The translations under genes and the position numbers were made by a program. DNA of 42,447 nucleotides from a virus. The DNA lies in IMG/VR virus record IMGVR_UViG_3300035665_000081, positions 1 through 42,447 of that record. One strand, given 5' to 3'. This document shows positions 16,101 through 22,979 of the stretch, in pieces. The stretch's first letter is position 1; every line of letters starts with the position of its first letter. The notes under the pieces were generated by a model. It did not search any database. It was not told the origin of the DNA and saw only the letters and a list, made by a program, of their open reading frames with translations.

Positions 16101-17351
16101 TTACCACACACGATAGGAGGTCTTTCCCAGGTTCTCTGGTTTGGCGAGGTTGAAAGTTTGCAGGCAGAGGTAGCCCAGGGCGTCAAATGCGTGGTCTACG
16201 CCGAGATTTTTGTTGGGGAGGCCGGTTCCGGGGGCATAAGTCAACGTGCGGAGGGATTTGATTAGTTCTTTGCACTTGGGGTGGATGAAGAGGCGGCGCG
16301 TTCCAGAGGCATCGAGGAGGGCGGTGTTGACGCAGGTGATTTTGTCGCGGATTTTCCAGGGATTTCGGGGGCTGGAGACCGTGAAGCCGGACTTTCGGAG
16401 GATGTTGTGGTCGGTGGCGCCAACGCCGCTGGTTTTGCGGGCGCCGCCGGTGGGGTCTGGGCAGGCGATGATGCGGCGCTCCACGCCGTAGCGGGTCTGA
16501 ATTTCTTCGCATAGATCCCAGGTGGTGGCGCCACCGGTCATGATGATTTCGTCGAAAACCCAGAGCACGTCGCCTTTTTTGACCGCACATACGGCGGACA
16601 TGGGGTCCACGTTGAAGTCGACGCCCAGCAGCAAAGGCAGCACCGGCAGGTCTTGCACCACGCTGTCGATGTTTTCGTCGCTAAATGAGACGGCGACGAG
16701 ACCGCTGAGATTCTCGAAGCTGGCCTCGAATTCTTGGCGGAAGGTGCGGGCGTCAAGCTGGGCGCGGGCGGCTTCAATTTCTTCCGGTGGGACGTTATCG
16801 CCGTCGATCGTGGTGAATTGCCACCGGTGCCAGTCCGGGTCGTCCTGGTCGCAATAGCACCAGAGGTCGTAGAACCAGCTGGCCGTGCCGTCGGGCGTGG
16901 AAATGAACAATGCCCAGCCTTGTTTGTCGGCGAGGGCGGGGCGGATGACCTCGAACCAGACGTCGCTGGACATGAAGGCGGCTTCGTCGAGCACCACGCC
17001 AGCCAGACTGCGGCCTCGTAGGGCCATGGCGTTTTCAGTGCCCTTCAGTTCGATGGTGGAGCCGTTCACCAGCTCGATTTTCAGGTCGGTCTCGTTTTTG
17101 GATTTGATCCAGGCTTTGGGGACTAGTTTTTTTAGTACCTTCCAGGCGATGTCTTTCGCCATGCGGTAGGTGGGGGCGGCGTAGAAAAAGGTTTCGCCGG
17201 GGCGTTCGATTGCCCCACGCAAGAGTTCGATGCAGGAGAGGTAGCTCTTGCCGAAGCGACGGCCGGCTACCAAGACACGGAAGCGTTTACGGCTGGAAAA
17301 CACTTGCCCCTGGGCGTAGCGGAGCGAGAGGGTTCCAGCCGTTTCGGTCAC
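16101..17351 (-). CDS. terL: Terminase large subunit
   Basis: This 416-residue protein packages DNA using ATP and cuts it with a nuclease domain. Walker A is AGRRFGKS (29-36), Walker B is VVLDEAAF with D122 and E123, and a coupling-type LFISTPDG lies at about 148-155. The RNase H-like nuclease has D245 in LLGVDFN, D299 in ACPDPTG and D386/D390 in GVDHAFDALGY. The start is GTG at 17351, since a stop lies a few codons upstream in frame. A GAAGG about 20 bases before it is too distant to be certain. A likely small subunit is 1 kb upstream, separated by unrelated small genes. Confidence 0.95.
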   Translation of the reverse strand: MTETAGTLSLRYAQGQVFSSRKRFRVLVAGRRFGKSYLSCIELLRGAIERPGETFFYAAPTYRMAKDIAWKVLKKLVPKAWIKSKNETDLKIELVNGSTIELKGTENAMALRGRSLAGVVLDEAAFMSSDVWFEVIRPALADKQGWALFISTPDGTASWFYDLWCYCDQDDPDWHRWQFTTIDGDNVPPEEIEAARAQLDARTFRQEFEASFENLSGLVAVSFSDENIDSVVQDLPVLPLLLGVDFNVDPMSAVCAVKKGDVLWVFDEIIMTGGATTWDLCEEIQTRYGVERRIIACPDPTGGARKTSGVGATDHNILRKSGFTVSSPRNPWKIRDKITCVNTALLDASGTRRLFIHPKCKELIKSLRTLTYAPGTGLPNKNLGVDHAFDALGYLCLQTFNLAKPENLGKTSYRVW

Positions 17352-17405
17352 TTTTTCGGGTACGGGTACCTTCTAGGGTATTACAGGAATTGAACCCCTG
17401 CCCCC

Positions 17406-17615
17406 CTAAGGGTTGCGGTAGCCGGTGCAATAGCCGTTGTTGCGGTACGTTCCAACCGGGCAGGTGTTGCCGGAGGAGTTGATGGACTGGTTATGCGAGT
17501 TGATGGATTTGGTGGGGATGCAGTAGCCGGTCTGGCCGTAGTAGCCGACGGGGCACATCGAGTTGACTTGCGTCAGGGGGATGACTTGGGCGAGTACCAG
17601 GGGCAGGAAAAACAT
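17406..17615 (-). CDS. Small secreted cysteine-rich protein with two CPVG...YC repeats
   Basis: This 69-residue protein begins with a hydrophobic signal-like segment (MFFLPLVLAQVIPLTQVNS, possible cleavage after VLA). The rest contains two similar units, CPVGYYGQTGYC and CPVGTYRNNGYC, separated by an Asn/Ser-rich linker. CPxGYYxxGxYC units are also found in small exported proteins of picocyanobacteria (from memory). The four cysteines suggest two disulfide loops outside the cytoplasm. It lies between terL and a minus-strand region with no gene. Function unknown; host-derived or cell-surface acting is a guess. Confidence 0.65.
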   Translation of the reverse strand: MFFLPLVLAQVIPLTQVNSMCPVGYYGQTGYCIPTKSINSHNQSINSSGNTCPVGTYRNNGYCTGYRNP

Positions 17616-17773
17616 GGGGATGTAGTACAGAAGAGGTTAGTTTAGCACAGTAGAAGGAAACTCAGTTATATCAGTAGGTTCCCTGGGACCCACTCCCACT
17701 CCGCCAGAACTCGAACCCCACCCCCGGCCAGATTGCAAAGTGTAACAAGTCTGCCACGCTGAAGCGGCGGTGG

Positions 17774-17782
17774 TGTTATACT
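17774..17782 (+). promoter_or_regulatory. Extended -10 promoter (TGTTATACT)
   Basis: TG-T-TATACT at 17774-17782 matches an extended -10 element closely and lies 26 bases before the ATG of the 62-residue gene. Initiation near 17789 would leave a short leader. No clear -35 is seen. The 17616-17773 stretch upstream contains no convincing gene. Confidence 0.6.
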
Positions 17783-17808
17783 TAACAAGTAGGCACACAC
17801 AGCCCCCC

Positions 17809-17997
17809 ATGACCTCCGTACGCATCGCCGCCGAAGCTCTCCGCGCTCACGGCATCCACTGCCGCCGAGATCCTCTCGCTGTTGGCCGCTGGCTCGCTGA
17901 GGTTAACCTCACGCAGTATTGCGTAGGCGGCCTGGCTCTGGTTGCAGCTGCCGCCAGTGATGACCCCATAGCCTCACTGGAAGCGGCCTGCAGCTGA
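17809..17997 (+). CDS. Small hypothetical protein, own transcription unit
   Basis: This 62-residue protein, MTSVRIAAEALRAHGIHCRR onward, is helical with an Ala-rich C-terminal half (GGLALVAAAASDDP). It is flanked by an extended -10 promoter and a strong terminator at 18014-18038, so it looks like a single-gene unit. No ribosome-binding site is evident in the C-rich leader. No family is recognised. The N-terminal segment to about residue 35 could fold as a small winged or helical domain. Confidence 0.6.
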   Translation: MTSVRIAAEALRAHGIHCRRDPLAVGRWLAEVNLTQYCVGGLALVAAAASDDPIASLEAACS

Positions 17998-18013
17998 GCA
18001 GGCAGGCACAAAG

Positions 18014-18038
18014 AAGGCCCCCCGCTTAGGGGGGCTTT
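18014..18038. terminator. Bidirectional terminator between convergent small genes
   Basis: AAGGCCCCCC, loop GCTTA and GGGGGGCTTT form a 10-bp stem with one G-U pair. It is placed between the stop of the plus-strand gene (17997) and the stop of the minus-strand gene (18052), serving both. Confidence 0.85.
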
Positions 18039-18051
18039 GTTGTAGGTGGGC

Positions 18052-18189
18052 TCAGCGTGCGGCGTCCAGGTACAGAGCACCACCGCCGGCGAACACCAGG
18101 AGAGCGGTAAGGGGAAGGAACGTGCAGCAAGCGGCCCCAGCGAACAGCAGGCCGGCGGCAAGTTTGGGGTTGATGGAGGGGTGGGCCAT
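18052..18189 (-). CDS. Small membrane protein (45 residues)
   Basis: The frame reads MAHPSINPKLAAGLLFAGAA then CCTFLPLTALLVFAGGGALY and ends LDAAR. Nearly all of residues 10-41 are hydrophobic, enough for one long or two short membrane segments, with two adjacent Cys in the middle. It has its own -10-like element (TATACT, 18217-18222) and shares a terminator with the convergent gene. It may be a membrane-active protein, but lysis genes lie elsewhere, so its role is open. Confidence 0.6.
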   Translation of the reverse strand: MAHPSINPKLAAGLLFAGAACCTFLPLTALLVFAGGGALYLDAAR

Positions 18190-18216
18190 GGGTCGGCGTC
18201 CGTTGTTGTCTTGCAC

Positions 18217-18222
18217 AGTATA
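18217..18222 (-). promoter_or_regulatory. -10 element (TATACT) for the 45-residue membrane protein
   Basis: The minus strand reads TTTATACTGTGC here, 28 bases before the ATG at 18189. The hexamer matches the -10 consensus at five of six positions; the -35 is weak. Confidence 0.5.
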
Positions 18223-18305
18223 AAGACAGCAGCAGCCCGCGCCAGGGCAGTGGCTGCCGGTTCTGCAGCTGTCTACTGTCTCAACCTAAGGCGCTGGATC
18301 TCAGC

Positions 18306-18800
18306 CTAAGACTCTGCGTTGCGCTTATCGTCAATCTCCACACGCAGCACTGGGGCCGCGGCGGCCTGGGCTTCCGGTGCGACCTCACCGACCACGGCGC
18401 CCATGTCTTTTAGCAACATCGCAGCAGTCTGCAGCTGACCCTTCCGCACGGCAGCAGAGAACAGCCGTTCCCTCATCTGAGCGATTCGAGAGACTAACCG
18501 CGGCCTCTCCCGCTCGAAATCCTGCGCTACCCACTGTTGCACAGCGTCCCAGTCTTTCCAGGCTGTACTTACAGCGATGCCCTCTCTTTCTGCGTGCTCT
18601 AGCACCAGTTGCCGTGTGGTGAGCCCGTCTAGTTGCCGTTTGTATAGCCGCTGTTGACGTTGCTCTATCACTGCGTCAGGATTGCGCTTGCCGTAGATTC
18701 GCCGCATCCTTTCGGCGCTATCACGGGGATAACCGTTCGCGGTTAAATCTTCCGCCGCAACTTCCGGCGCTTCGGTGTTAGCTTCCGGCTGTTCGGCCAT
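18306..18800 (-). CDS. Probable terminase small subunit
   Basis: This 164-residue protein has an acidic N-terminus, then YPRDSAERMRRIYGKRNPDA, a helix-turn-helix-like stretch (LTTRQLVLEHAEREGIAVST) and a C-terminal oligomerisation-like helix (RIAQMRERLFSAAVRKGQ). The layout, HTH then coiled helix then Ala-rich tail, fits small terminase subunits that recognise phage DNA and load TerL. ATG at 18800 was chosen because GGGGA lies 8 bases upstream and the longer GTG start adds a low-complexity segment. It is transcribed toward terL but about 1 kb away, with small genes between. Confidence 0.6.
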   Translation of the reverse strand: MAEQPEANTEAPEVAAEDLTANGYPRDSAERMRRIYGKRNPDAVIEQRQQRLYKRQLDGLTTRQLVLEHAEREGIAVSTAWKDWDAVQQWVAQDFERERPRLVSRIAQMRERLFSAAVRKGQLQTAAMLLKDMGAVVGEVAPEAQAAAAPVLRVEIDDKRNAES

Positions 18801-18917
18801 TGTTAAGATCCCCGGGCTGTTTGCTTCAATCTTAGGCTGTACCTTGCAAGCGGCCGCAGGCCGCGCAGCAAAAAGACCCAGCACAGTGGCCGGGCCGGTG
18901 ATCGGTGGGGGTGCCAG

Positions 18918-19151
18918 TCAATAGGAGGGCAGCACGAACGCAACGGTGCAGGATCCTACGGGCCGCAGCTCGAAACCCTCGCCACAATCAAACCGCCGGC
19001 ACCGCTGGCCAGTCAGCCCCAGGGCTGCCTTGGCTGCGGTGATGATCCGCCGGTCGGATGCACTAGTGGGTAGCTCGAAGCTCTCGCGGCGCACCCAGCT
19101 GTAATTGGCCTGGCCGCCGAAGGTATCGGTCAACTCTACATTCCACAGCAC
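18918..19151 (-). CDS. Small hypothetical protein
   Basis: The product is 77 residues starting MLWNVELTDTFGGQANYSWV, with a middle helix (SASDRRIITAAKAALGLTGQ) and a C-terminal CRRFDCGEGFELRP. The RIITAAKAALGLTG segment with two Cys after it resembles small single-domain proteins seen in clusters in phages and bacteria. No function is recognised. It lies three bases after the stop of the 66-residue gene and is probably in the same transcript. Confidence 0.6.
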   Translation of the reverse strand: MLWNVELTDTFGGQANYSWVRRESFELPTSASDRRIITAAKAALGLTGQRCRRFDCGEGFELRPVGSCTVAFVLPSY

Positions 19152-19154
19152 CGC

Positions 19155-19355
19155 TCAGACCTCCTCGAATTCGGCTTTATCGCTGAGCAAGCCGGGATCG
19201 TGGGCCTGATTCCAGCTGCGGCAGAGGTCGCGGGCCTCCTCCTCGCTCCAGGCGTAGGCGATGTGATGGCGGGGGCCTACGCCAGGTTCGCGGCCGTCGG
19301 GCCAGCCGGGGTTGGCTTGCCACCAGGTACGGTGAAACACTCGAAACTTTGTCAT
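19155..19355 (-). CDS. Small hypothetical protein, aromatic-rich
   Basis: This 66-residue protein begins MTKFRVFHRTWWQANPGWPD and contains HIAYAWSEEEARDLCRSWNQ. The pattern of an N-terminal strand, then YAWSEEEARDLCRSWN, resembles small single-domain proteins in which a strand is followed by a helix. Upstream codons in the same frame look non-coding, so ATG 19355 was preferred. Three bases separate it from the downstream gene. Confidence 0.6.
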   Translation of the reverse strand: MTKFRVFHRTWWQANPGWPDGREPGVGPRHHIAYAWSEEEARDLCRSWNQAHDPGLLSDKAEFEEV

Positions 19356-19413
19356 GGGTGAGCCTTGGTAGGGTTTGCTCTTGTGCAATAGTAGAACCGC
19401 TAGCGGCCCGGCG

Positions 19414-19731
19414 TCAAGTGCCAAGCCACAGAAAATCATGGGCGCCCGGATCCTCGCGGCAGTCACAGGCCCAGATCCAGAGCACGCGGGCGCGGTTGGC
19501 GTTGTGATCCGCCAGGTCTGCAGCATCCCAGGCGCCAAACTCCCGCAGATGTTGGCGGAATAGCCACGGGGGGCCGTCAAACTGCAGGCGCTCCAGCCAG
19601 AAAGCCACCGTATCATCAGCAGGGCCGGGGCCGGAGCAGTCCGCCACACATTCGGCGGGAAGCTGGCGGCAGGATTCGCGGCCGCCGCAATGGTTGAGAT
19701 CGAACCAGGGGGTCCAGGGTTGAGTCTGCAT
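19414..19731 (-). CDS. Cysteine-containing hypothetical protein
   Basis: This 105-residue protein has MQTQPWTPWFDLNHCGGRES at the start, three Cys in the next 20 residues (C15, C21, C28) plus C32, and WIWACDCREDPGAHDF near the end. The spacing of cysteines could bind a metal, but no known zinc motif is clear. It lies four bases after the stop of the next upstream gene (19735) in the minus-strand run. Confidence 0.55.
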   Translation of the reverse strand: MQTQPWTPWFDLNHCGGRESCRQLPAECVADCSGPGPADDTVAFWLERLQFDGPPWLFRQHLREFGAWDAADLADHNANRARVLWIWACDCREDPGAHDFLWLGT

Positions 19732-19734
19732 GGT

Positions 19735-19983
19735 TCAGCCCTCGCGGTAGGGTGCCAGCCCCAGCCAGCAGCGGACTGCATCAATCCGGCGGTAAGTTTT
19801 GCCGGCCCCGTAACGGTTCCAGTGGGCAGCTTGTGCGGTGCCGTGGCTGCTGAACCGGGGGGCCGCCCACTGCCACACTGCCAGGGCTTGCTGGCGTTCC
19901 AGCCCTCGAAGCTGCGTGGTGATTTGGTCCCAGCTGAGACCTAGGAACCGTTCGGGCCGTAGGCGCGGGGTTTGGTATGCCAT
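19735..19983 (-). CDS. Small Arg/Trp-rich hypothetical protein
   Basis: The product is 82 residues from ATG 19983: MAYQTPRLRPERFLGLSWDQ, then ITTQLRGLERQQALAVWQWA and a C-terminal YRRIDAVRCWLGLAP. It is basic and helical. An in-frame start further upstream would place the promoter region inside the gene, so 19983 is preferred. It is the first gene of the minus-strand run ending near 18.9 kb and is divergent from the plus-strand gene at 20099. Confidence 0.55.
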   Translation of the reverse strand: MAYQTPRLRPERFLGLSWDQITTQLRGLERQQALAVWQWAAPRFSSHGTAQAAHWNRYGAGKTYRRIDAVRCWLGLAPYREG

Positions 19984-20011
19984 GGCAGGGCTTGCCGAAG
20001 TGCCCCCGTAC

Positions 20012-20062
20012 TGTATCACACCTGCCAGCCTTGGCAAACCGCCGGGCTGCTGATACTGTATT
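20012..20062. promoter_or_regulatory. Divergent extended -10 promoter pair
   Basis: The minus strand carries TGATACAGT (around 20012-20020) and the plus strand TGATACTGT (around 20051-20059). Each is an extended -10 element (TG then TACxGT) facing away from the other, and each lies about 30-40 bases before a start codon (19983 minus, 20099 plus). The mirrored sequences suggest a divergent promoter, possibly under one control. Confidence 0.5.
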
Positions 20063-20098
20063 AAGCGAAGCCCTCAACCTAACCTAGGAGGCTCCCCA

Positions 20099-20317
20099 AT
20101 GAACCGACCCCTCGGGCCGCTCCAGCGGAACATGCTGGCCTTCTGTCAGCGCCACCCCGGACGTCATACGATCCACCCGGACAGCAAGACAATCAGGATC
20201 GCCCGCTCGCTTGAGGCCCGTGGCCTGCTGCATGTGACCGATTGCGGCATGTGCAGCGCCAGCGGCTGCCCTGTGCTGATGGTCTCGCTTGCGAACGGCG
20301 ACCGGAGGGAGCCGTGA
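20099..20317 (+). CDS. Small winged-helix-like hypothetical protein
   Basis: The 72-residue product, MNRPLGPLQRNMLAFCQRHP onward, has the look of a winged-helix domain (helix NMLAFCQRH, TIHPDSKTIRIARSLEARGL as recognition part, then LLHVTDC). Such layouts are common in phage DNA-binding proteins. An AGGAGG ribosome-binding site lies 7 bases before the ATG. Its stop overlaps the GTG of the next gene (GTGA), indicating coupling. CGMCSASGC near the end adds cysteines of unknown role. Confidence 0.65.
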   Translation: MNRPLGPLQRNMLAFCQRHPGRHTIHPDSKTIRIARSLEARGLLHVTDCGMCSASGCPVLMVSLANGDRREP

Positions 20318-20742
20318 GCGGCGGAGACTGGAACACCACCAGGGAGCGTAAGCAGCTGGCCCTAGATGCCCGAGAGCTGGAGCGCGAACAGCTGCGCCTA
20401 GAGAAACGCCAGCTCCGGGATCTGCGGTGGGCGGTTGAACGCTCCAGGCTGGCCGCTTCGGATTGGGCCGATCTGCTGGCCCTGCAGGCTGCCCACGGTA
20501 AAGAGGGCCCGCTCCAGCTGTGGCGGGAACTGGTGCCCTACTGGCGGGCCTGTCAGCGTTGCAACGGCGGCGCTGACATACCCCCGGAACTTTTTCCACA
20601 GGCTACGGGTATTTTTCCGCGCACCGATCAGCCCGCCAAGGCCCCAGCCAACCGCACCCGCTCCAGCAAAGGAGCCAGCCGCAAGCGGCGCAGCGATGCC
20701 GGTATCAGCAAGCCCCGCAAGGTGCGAGCCCCGCAGGGGTGA
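20314..20742 (+). CDS. Coiled-coil, C-terminally basic hypothetical protein
   Basis: This 142-residue protein starts at GTG 20314 with GGAGGGA just upstream. Residues 8-40 form a charged coiled coil (LALDARELEREQLRLEKRQL), followed by WADLLALQAAHGKEGP, a CQRCNGG motif and a strongly basic tail (RTRSSKGASRKRRSD). The basic tail suggests nucleic acid binding. It is the last gene before a repeat-rich intergenic region. Confidence 0.6.
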   Translation: MSGGDWNTTRERKQLALDARELEREQLRLEKRQLRDLRWAVERSRLAASDWADLLALQAAHGKEGPLQLWRELVPYWRACQRCNGGADIPPELFPQATGIFPRTDQPAKAPANRTRSSKGASRKRRSDAGISKPRKVRAPQG

Positions 20743-21029
20743 GCACGTCCCAGTCCCTGCCATCCGGTGGGGGCTTCTCACCGTCTCGCAGTGAGACTGA
20801 CGAGACACCACCTGAGACGCCCCAGTAGCAAGCCACACGCCAGGGGCAGGGTCACTCTGCCCCGGGGCAGGGCACCTTGTCCCAGCGCCTCTCCCAGTCA
20901 CCGCACCAGGCATCGGGTGTAGTGAATGGCCACCCTGAATGGTCTGGTGAATGGCGCCGGCAGGTGTCAGAAACGTACCAGCGGCATGAATGGCATGTGA
21001 TGCCCAGCGGTAAATCCATGAATGGCGTC
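20743..21029. repeat. Repeat-rich convergent intergenic region (TGAATGG repeats, GTCTC/GAGAC palindromes)
   Basis: This is the largest non-coding stretch (287 bases) and no frame in it looks coding. Six direct copies of TGAATGG lie at 20923, 20936, 20948, 20987, 21019 and 21043; the last is just inside the exonuclease gene end. GTCTCGCAGTGAGAC at 20783 and GTCTCAGGCTGAGAC at 21027 are near-perfect palindromes. GGGGCAG-ggtcact-CTGCCCC at 20843-20863 is a 7-bp hairpin, followed by another GGGGCAG. It may be a replication or regulatory site; no T-run makes it a standard terminator. Confidence 0.6.
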
Positions 21030-21872
21030 TCAGGCTGAGACTTGAATGGGATTCTGGAGAGCGGAGTAATACTGTTCCACCCTGGTCATGAATGACTTCT
21101 CAGCCTGCTGCAGTTCTTCGGGGGTCATCCAGTGAATGTTTGGCGCTCCACAGCGGCGGGCTAGAACGATCACAGCTCCAGTCGGTTCCAGTCCGGTCAG
21201 GTGTTTTAGGCCGAGGCTGTAAGCCCCACACTGGTCGATGTATGAATGACCTGGGGGCAAGCGTTCCAGGCCCTCTTCATCTTTTTTAGTTTTGCGCCCG
21301 ACGCTGGTTTTCCAGTCGGCAACCACGATGGAGTTGTTCTTGAATCCCAGCAGGGCGTCTGCCGTTCCAGCAAAACCTGCCGGGTGGTGGATGGAAAATT
21401 CGCTGGCGAAAATTTCGGTGACGTTCTCGGCGATCCAGTCGGACAAGCTGCGGGCGTAGCCGGAGGCGCTCCAGCCAACGCGGGGAACGTTGGGGCGGAC
21501 CCTCTTCAATGCCCACTGCGTGATTGGCGAGGGAATCCGGGCTAGTCCCTGATCGTCCCAGCGGATGGCGTTGCGCTTGTTTGCAGTGGAGCGTGCCAGC
21601 TGCTGAGACGTTTTGAGGAGATATTCCGCCTGACTGTGGGCCATGTTGCCTCGGGTGGCGGCAACATTGCGCTGGCAGCTTGCCTCCACCGGTCCCAGGC
21701 GGGCTTCCCAGCGCTCCAGGCCGGTTTTGTCGCTCGTCTCCTTCAGGATGTGTGTAACACTATGGTATACATTACCTTTGATGTCCCGGTAGACCCGAAA
21801 GGGGCCTGAATTATCTTGCTCCAGTCGCCATTTACGCAGTCCTGCCAGCGTGTCTTGGGTGTTGGAGGCCAT
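21030..21872 (-). CDS. PD-(D/E)XK family exonuclease
   Basis: This 280-residue protein carries the PD-(D/E)XK core: HPAGFAGTADALLGFKNN gives the conserved Asp and NSIVVADWKTSVG gives the D-x-K pair. An upstream helical part (GNMAHSQAEYLL) resembles the Glu-containing motif (GxxxHxxxE) of RecB/MGME1-like nucleases, and QCGAYSLGLKHLTG resembles motif QxxxY. It probably digests DNA in recombination or host degradation together with the neighbouring SSB. ATG 21872 was chosen for GGGAAAG upstream. The gene ends within the repeat-rich region. Confidence 0.85.
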   Translation of the reverse strand: MASNTQDTLAGLRKWRLEQDNSGPFRVYRDIKGNVYHSVTHILKETSDKTGLERWEARLGPVEASCQRNVAATRGNMAHSQAEYLLKTSQQLARSTANKRNAIRWDDQGLARIPSPITQWALKRVRPNVPRVGWSASGYARSLSDWIAENVTEIFASEFSIHHPAGFAGTADALLGFKNNSIVVADWKTSVGRKTKKDEEGLERLPPGHSYIDQCGAYSLGLKHLTGLEPTGAVIVLARRCGAPNIHWMTPEELQQAEKSFMTRVEQYYSALQNPIQVSA

Positions 21873-21905
21873 GAAGTTATTCTTTCCCAATCTAATAATA
21901 CCAGT

Positions 21906-21930
21906 AAAAAGCCCCGCGCAATGGCGGGGC
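21906..21930 (-). terminator. Rho-independent terminator before the exonuclease gene
   Basis: On the minus strand GCCCCGC, a 6-base loop and GCGGGGC form a perfect 7-bp stem followed by TTTTT. It lies between the zinc-ribbon gene stop (21939) and the exonuclease start (21872), so it should limit readthrough from the SSB gene into the exonuclease gene. Confidence 0.85.
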
Positions 21931-21938
21931 AAAGTTTT

Positions 21939-22250
21939 TTAGTCGTCGCTGGAATCCTTAAACACGTAGGCATAGACCCCGTGCTTTTCGCCCGGTCGTA
22001 ACTGAAAAACGTGGGCACGTTTGCACGCCAAACATTCGACAGCAATGCCAACTGCTTGAAGTTCGCTCATCCAGTTACCTGAAGAGCTGCACGCGGAAGG
22101 ACTGAAATCCACAGACGGATAAACTTCCTCACCGTTTCCCGGTTCTATGTCCACCAAATGCAAGCCCGTAACTTTTTGATCGCGGGCATTGCACCTAGGG
22201 CAGCAAAGCAGGACGGGTTCTTGTCCGTCCTGCTGAAACGGAAACCGCAC
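21939..22250 (-). CDS. Zinc-ribbon-like hypothetical protein
   Basis: This 103-residue protein has LCCPRCNARDQKVTGLHLVD near the start and AVECLACKRAHVFQLRPGEK near the end, giving two CxxC pairs about 65 residues apart, a plausible zinc ribbon. A GTG at 22250 lies one base after the SSB stop, which fits coupled translation; an ATG further upstream would be inside the SSB gene. Zinc ribbons of this kind are often phage regulators or accessory proteins. The specific role is unknown. Confidence 0.65.
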   Translation of the reverse strand: MRFPFQQDGQEPVLLCCPRCNARDQKVTGLHLVDIEPGNGEEVYPSVDFSPSACSSSGNWMSELQAVGIAVECLACKRAHVFQLRPGEKHGVYAYVFKDSSDD

Positions 22251-22251
22251 T

Positions 22252-22833
22252 TCAAGCGGCCTTGAAGGGATTACCTCCCGTAAGAAGTCGGCTGATGTCG
22301 AAGCCCTCGGCCTTGGCTTCCAGCCAAGCGGCATCGACGTGCTCTTGGCTGCCCTTCTTGCGGGGCACCGGGCGGACGGTGTACTCGGTGAGCAGGCCGC
22401 TGCCCTTCTTGCTGATCGTGAAGTCCCACTCCAGCAGGTTTTCGTAGTCCTCCATCTGGGAGATCTGGTCGATTTCCTTCAGGATGGACTTCTGGGTGAT
22501 CTGCAGAACTTGGACTTTGCCGGACTCGTAGTTGTAGACCGGGCAGGCGATGGCAAACTTCACGTCGGCGGTGCCAGGGCCGCCGCGGCCTTCGCGGGGC
22601 TCGAAGTCGCCCATCTCAGTCGTCACGTCCTCGATGGTGGGCTCGTAGTCGAAGCGGAAAGGCTTGGATGCGCCGTTGGCTTGGCCCCAGCACTCGTAGA
22701 ACTCCAGGGGTTCGTCGGTAAGGAGGGCGAACCGTACGGAGCCGCCGTCGGGGAGCTTGCTGAGGCTGAGGTAACCGCCGCCGGTGCTGTTGGACGTAAC
22801 AGCAGCAGAGGCTTGCTTGGAAAGGAAAGGCAT
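22252..22833 (-). CDS. Single-stranded DNA-binding protein
   Basis: The 193-residue product has an OB-fold-like core: SVRFALLTDEPLEFYECWGQ, FAIACPVYNYESGKVQVLQI, TQKSILKEIDQISQ and LEWDFTISKKGSGLLTEYTV. This combination matches phage ssDNA-binding proteins related to T4 gp32/T7 gp2.5-like folds as I know them. ATG 22833 starts MPFLSKQASAAV; the upstream frame is non-coding promoter region. It is divergent from the primase-helicase gene, and should protect ssDNA and aid the exonuclease. Confidence 0.82.
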   Translation of the reverse strand: MPFLSKQASAAVTSNSTGGGYLSLSKLPDGGSVRFALLTDEPLEFYECWGQANGASKPFRFDYEPTIEDVTTEMGDFEPREGRGGPGTADVKFAIACPVYNYESGKVQVLQITQKSILKEIDQISQMEDYENLLEWDFTISKKGSGLLTEYTVRPVPRKKGSQEHVDAAWLEAKAEGFDISRLLTGGNPFKAA

Positions 22834-22979
22834 TGTGGTTTCCGGTGTTTTGGTGGTCGCCCGAGGGCAACGTCTATGACAGTAACACGGGATTGACGGG
22901 ACGGCTAGCCTAGTAAAACGCCCCAGTCGCGGAAGGCGGCCAGGGCGCGTGTAACACAACACTGTAGGAGTCTAACAAA

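Noticed and set aside
17370-17400. tRNA T-arm-like sequence (CAGGGGTTCAATTCCTG on the minus strand) after terL start, possible att site or tRNA end
   Set aside because: The T-stem has a mismatch at the second pair, no acceptor, D-arm or anticodon arm could be placed upstream, and no integrase gene was found. It may be chance.
17640-17770. Possible tRNA on the minus strand, with GGGGTTCGAGTTC and an anticodon-like arm
   Set aside because: The G53-C61 pair of the T-arm fails and the anticodon stem does not form 5 pairs. A short reading frame here is also not protein-like.
22890-22920. TTGACG ... TAAAAC as a promoter for the primase-helicase operon
   Set aside because: Spacing of 15 and weak -10 make it unconvincing; no better element could be placed in the divergent gap.
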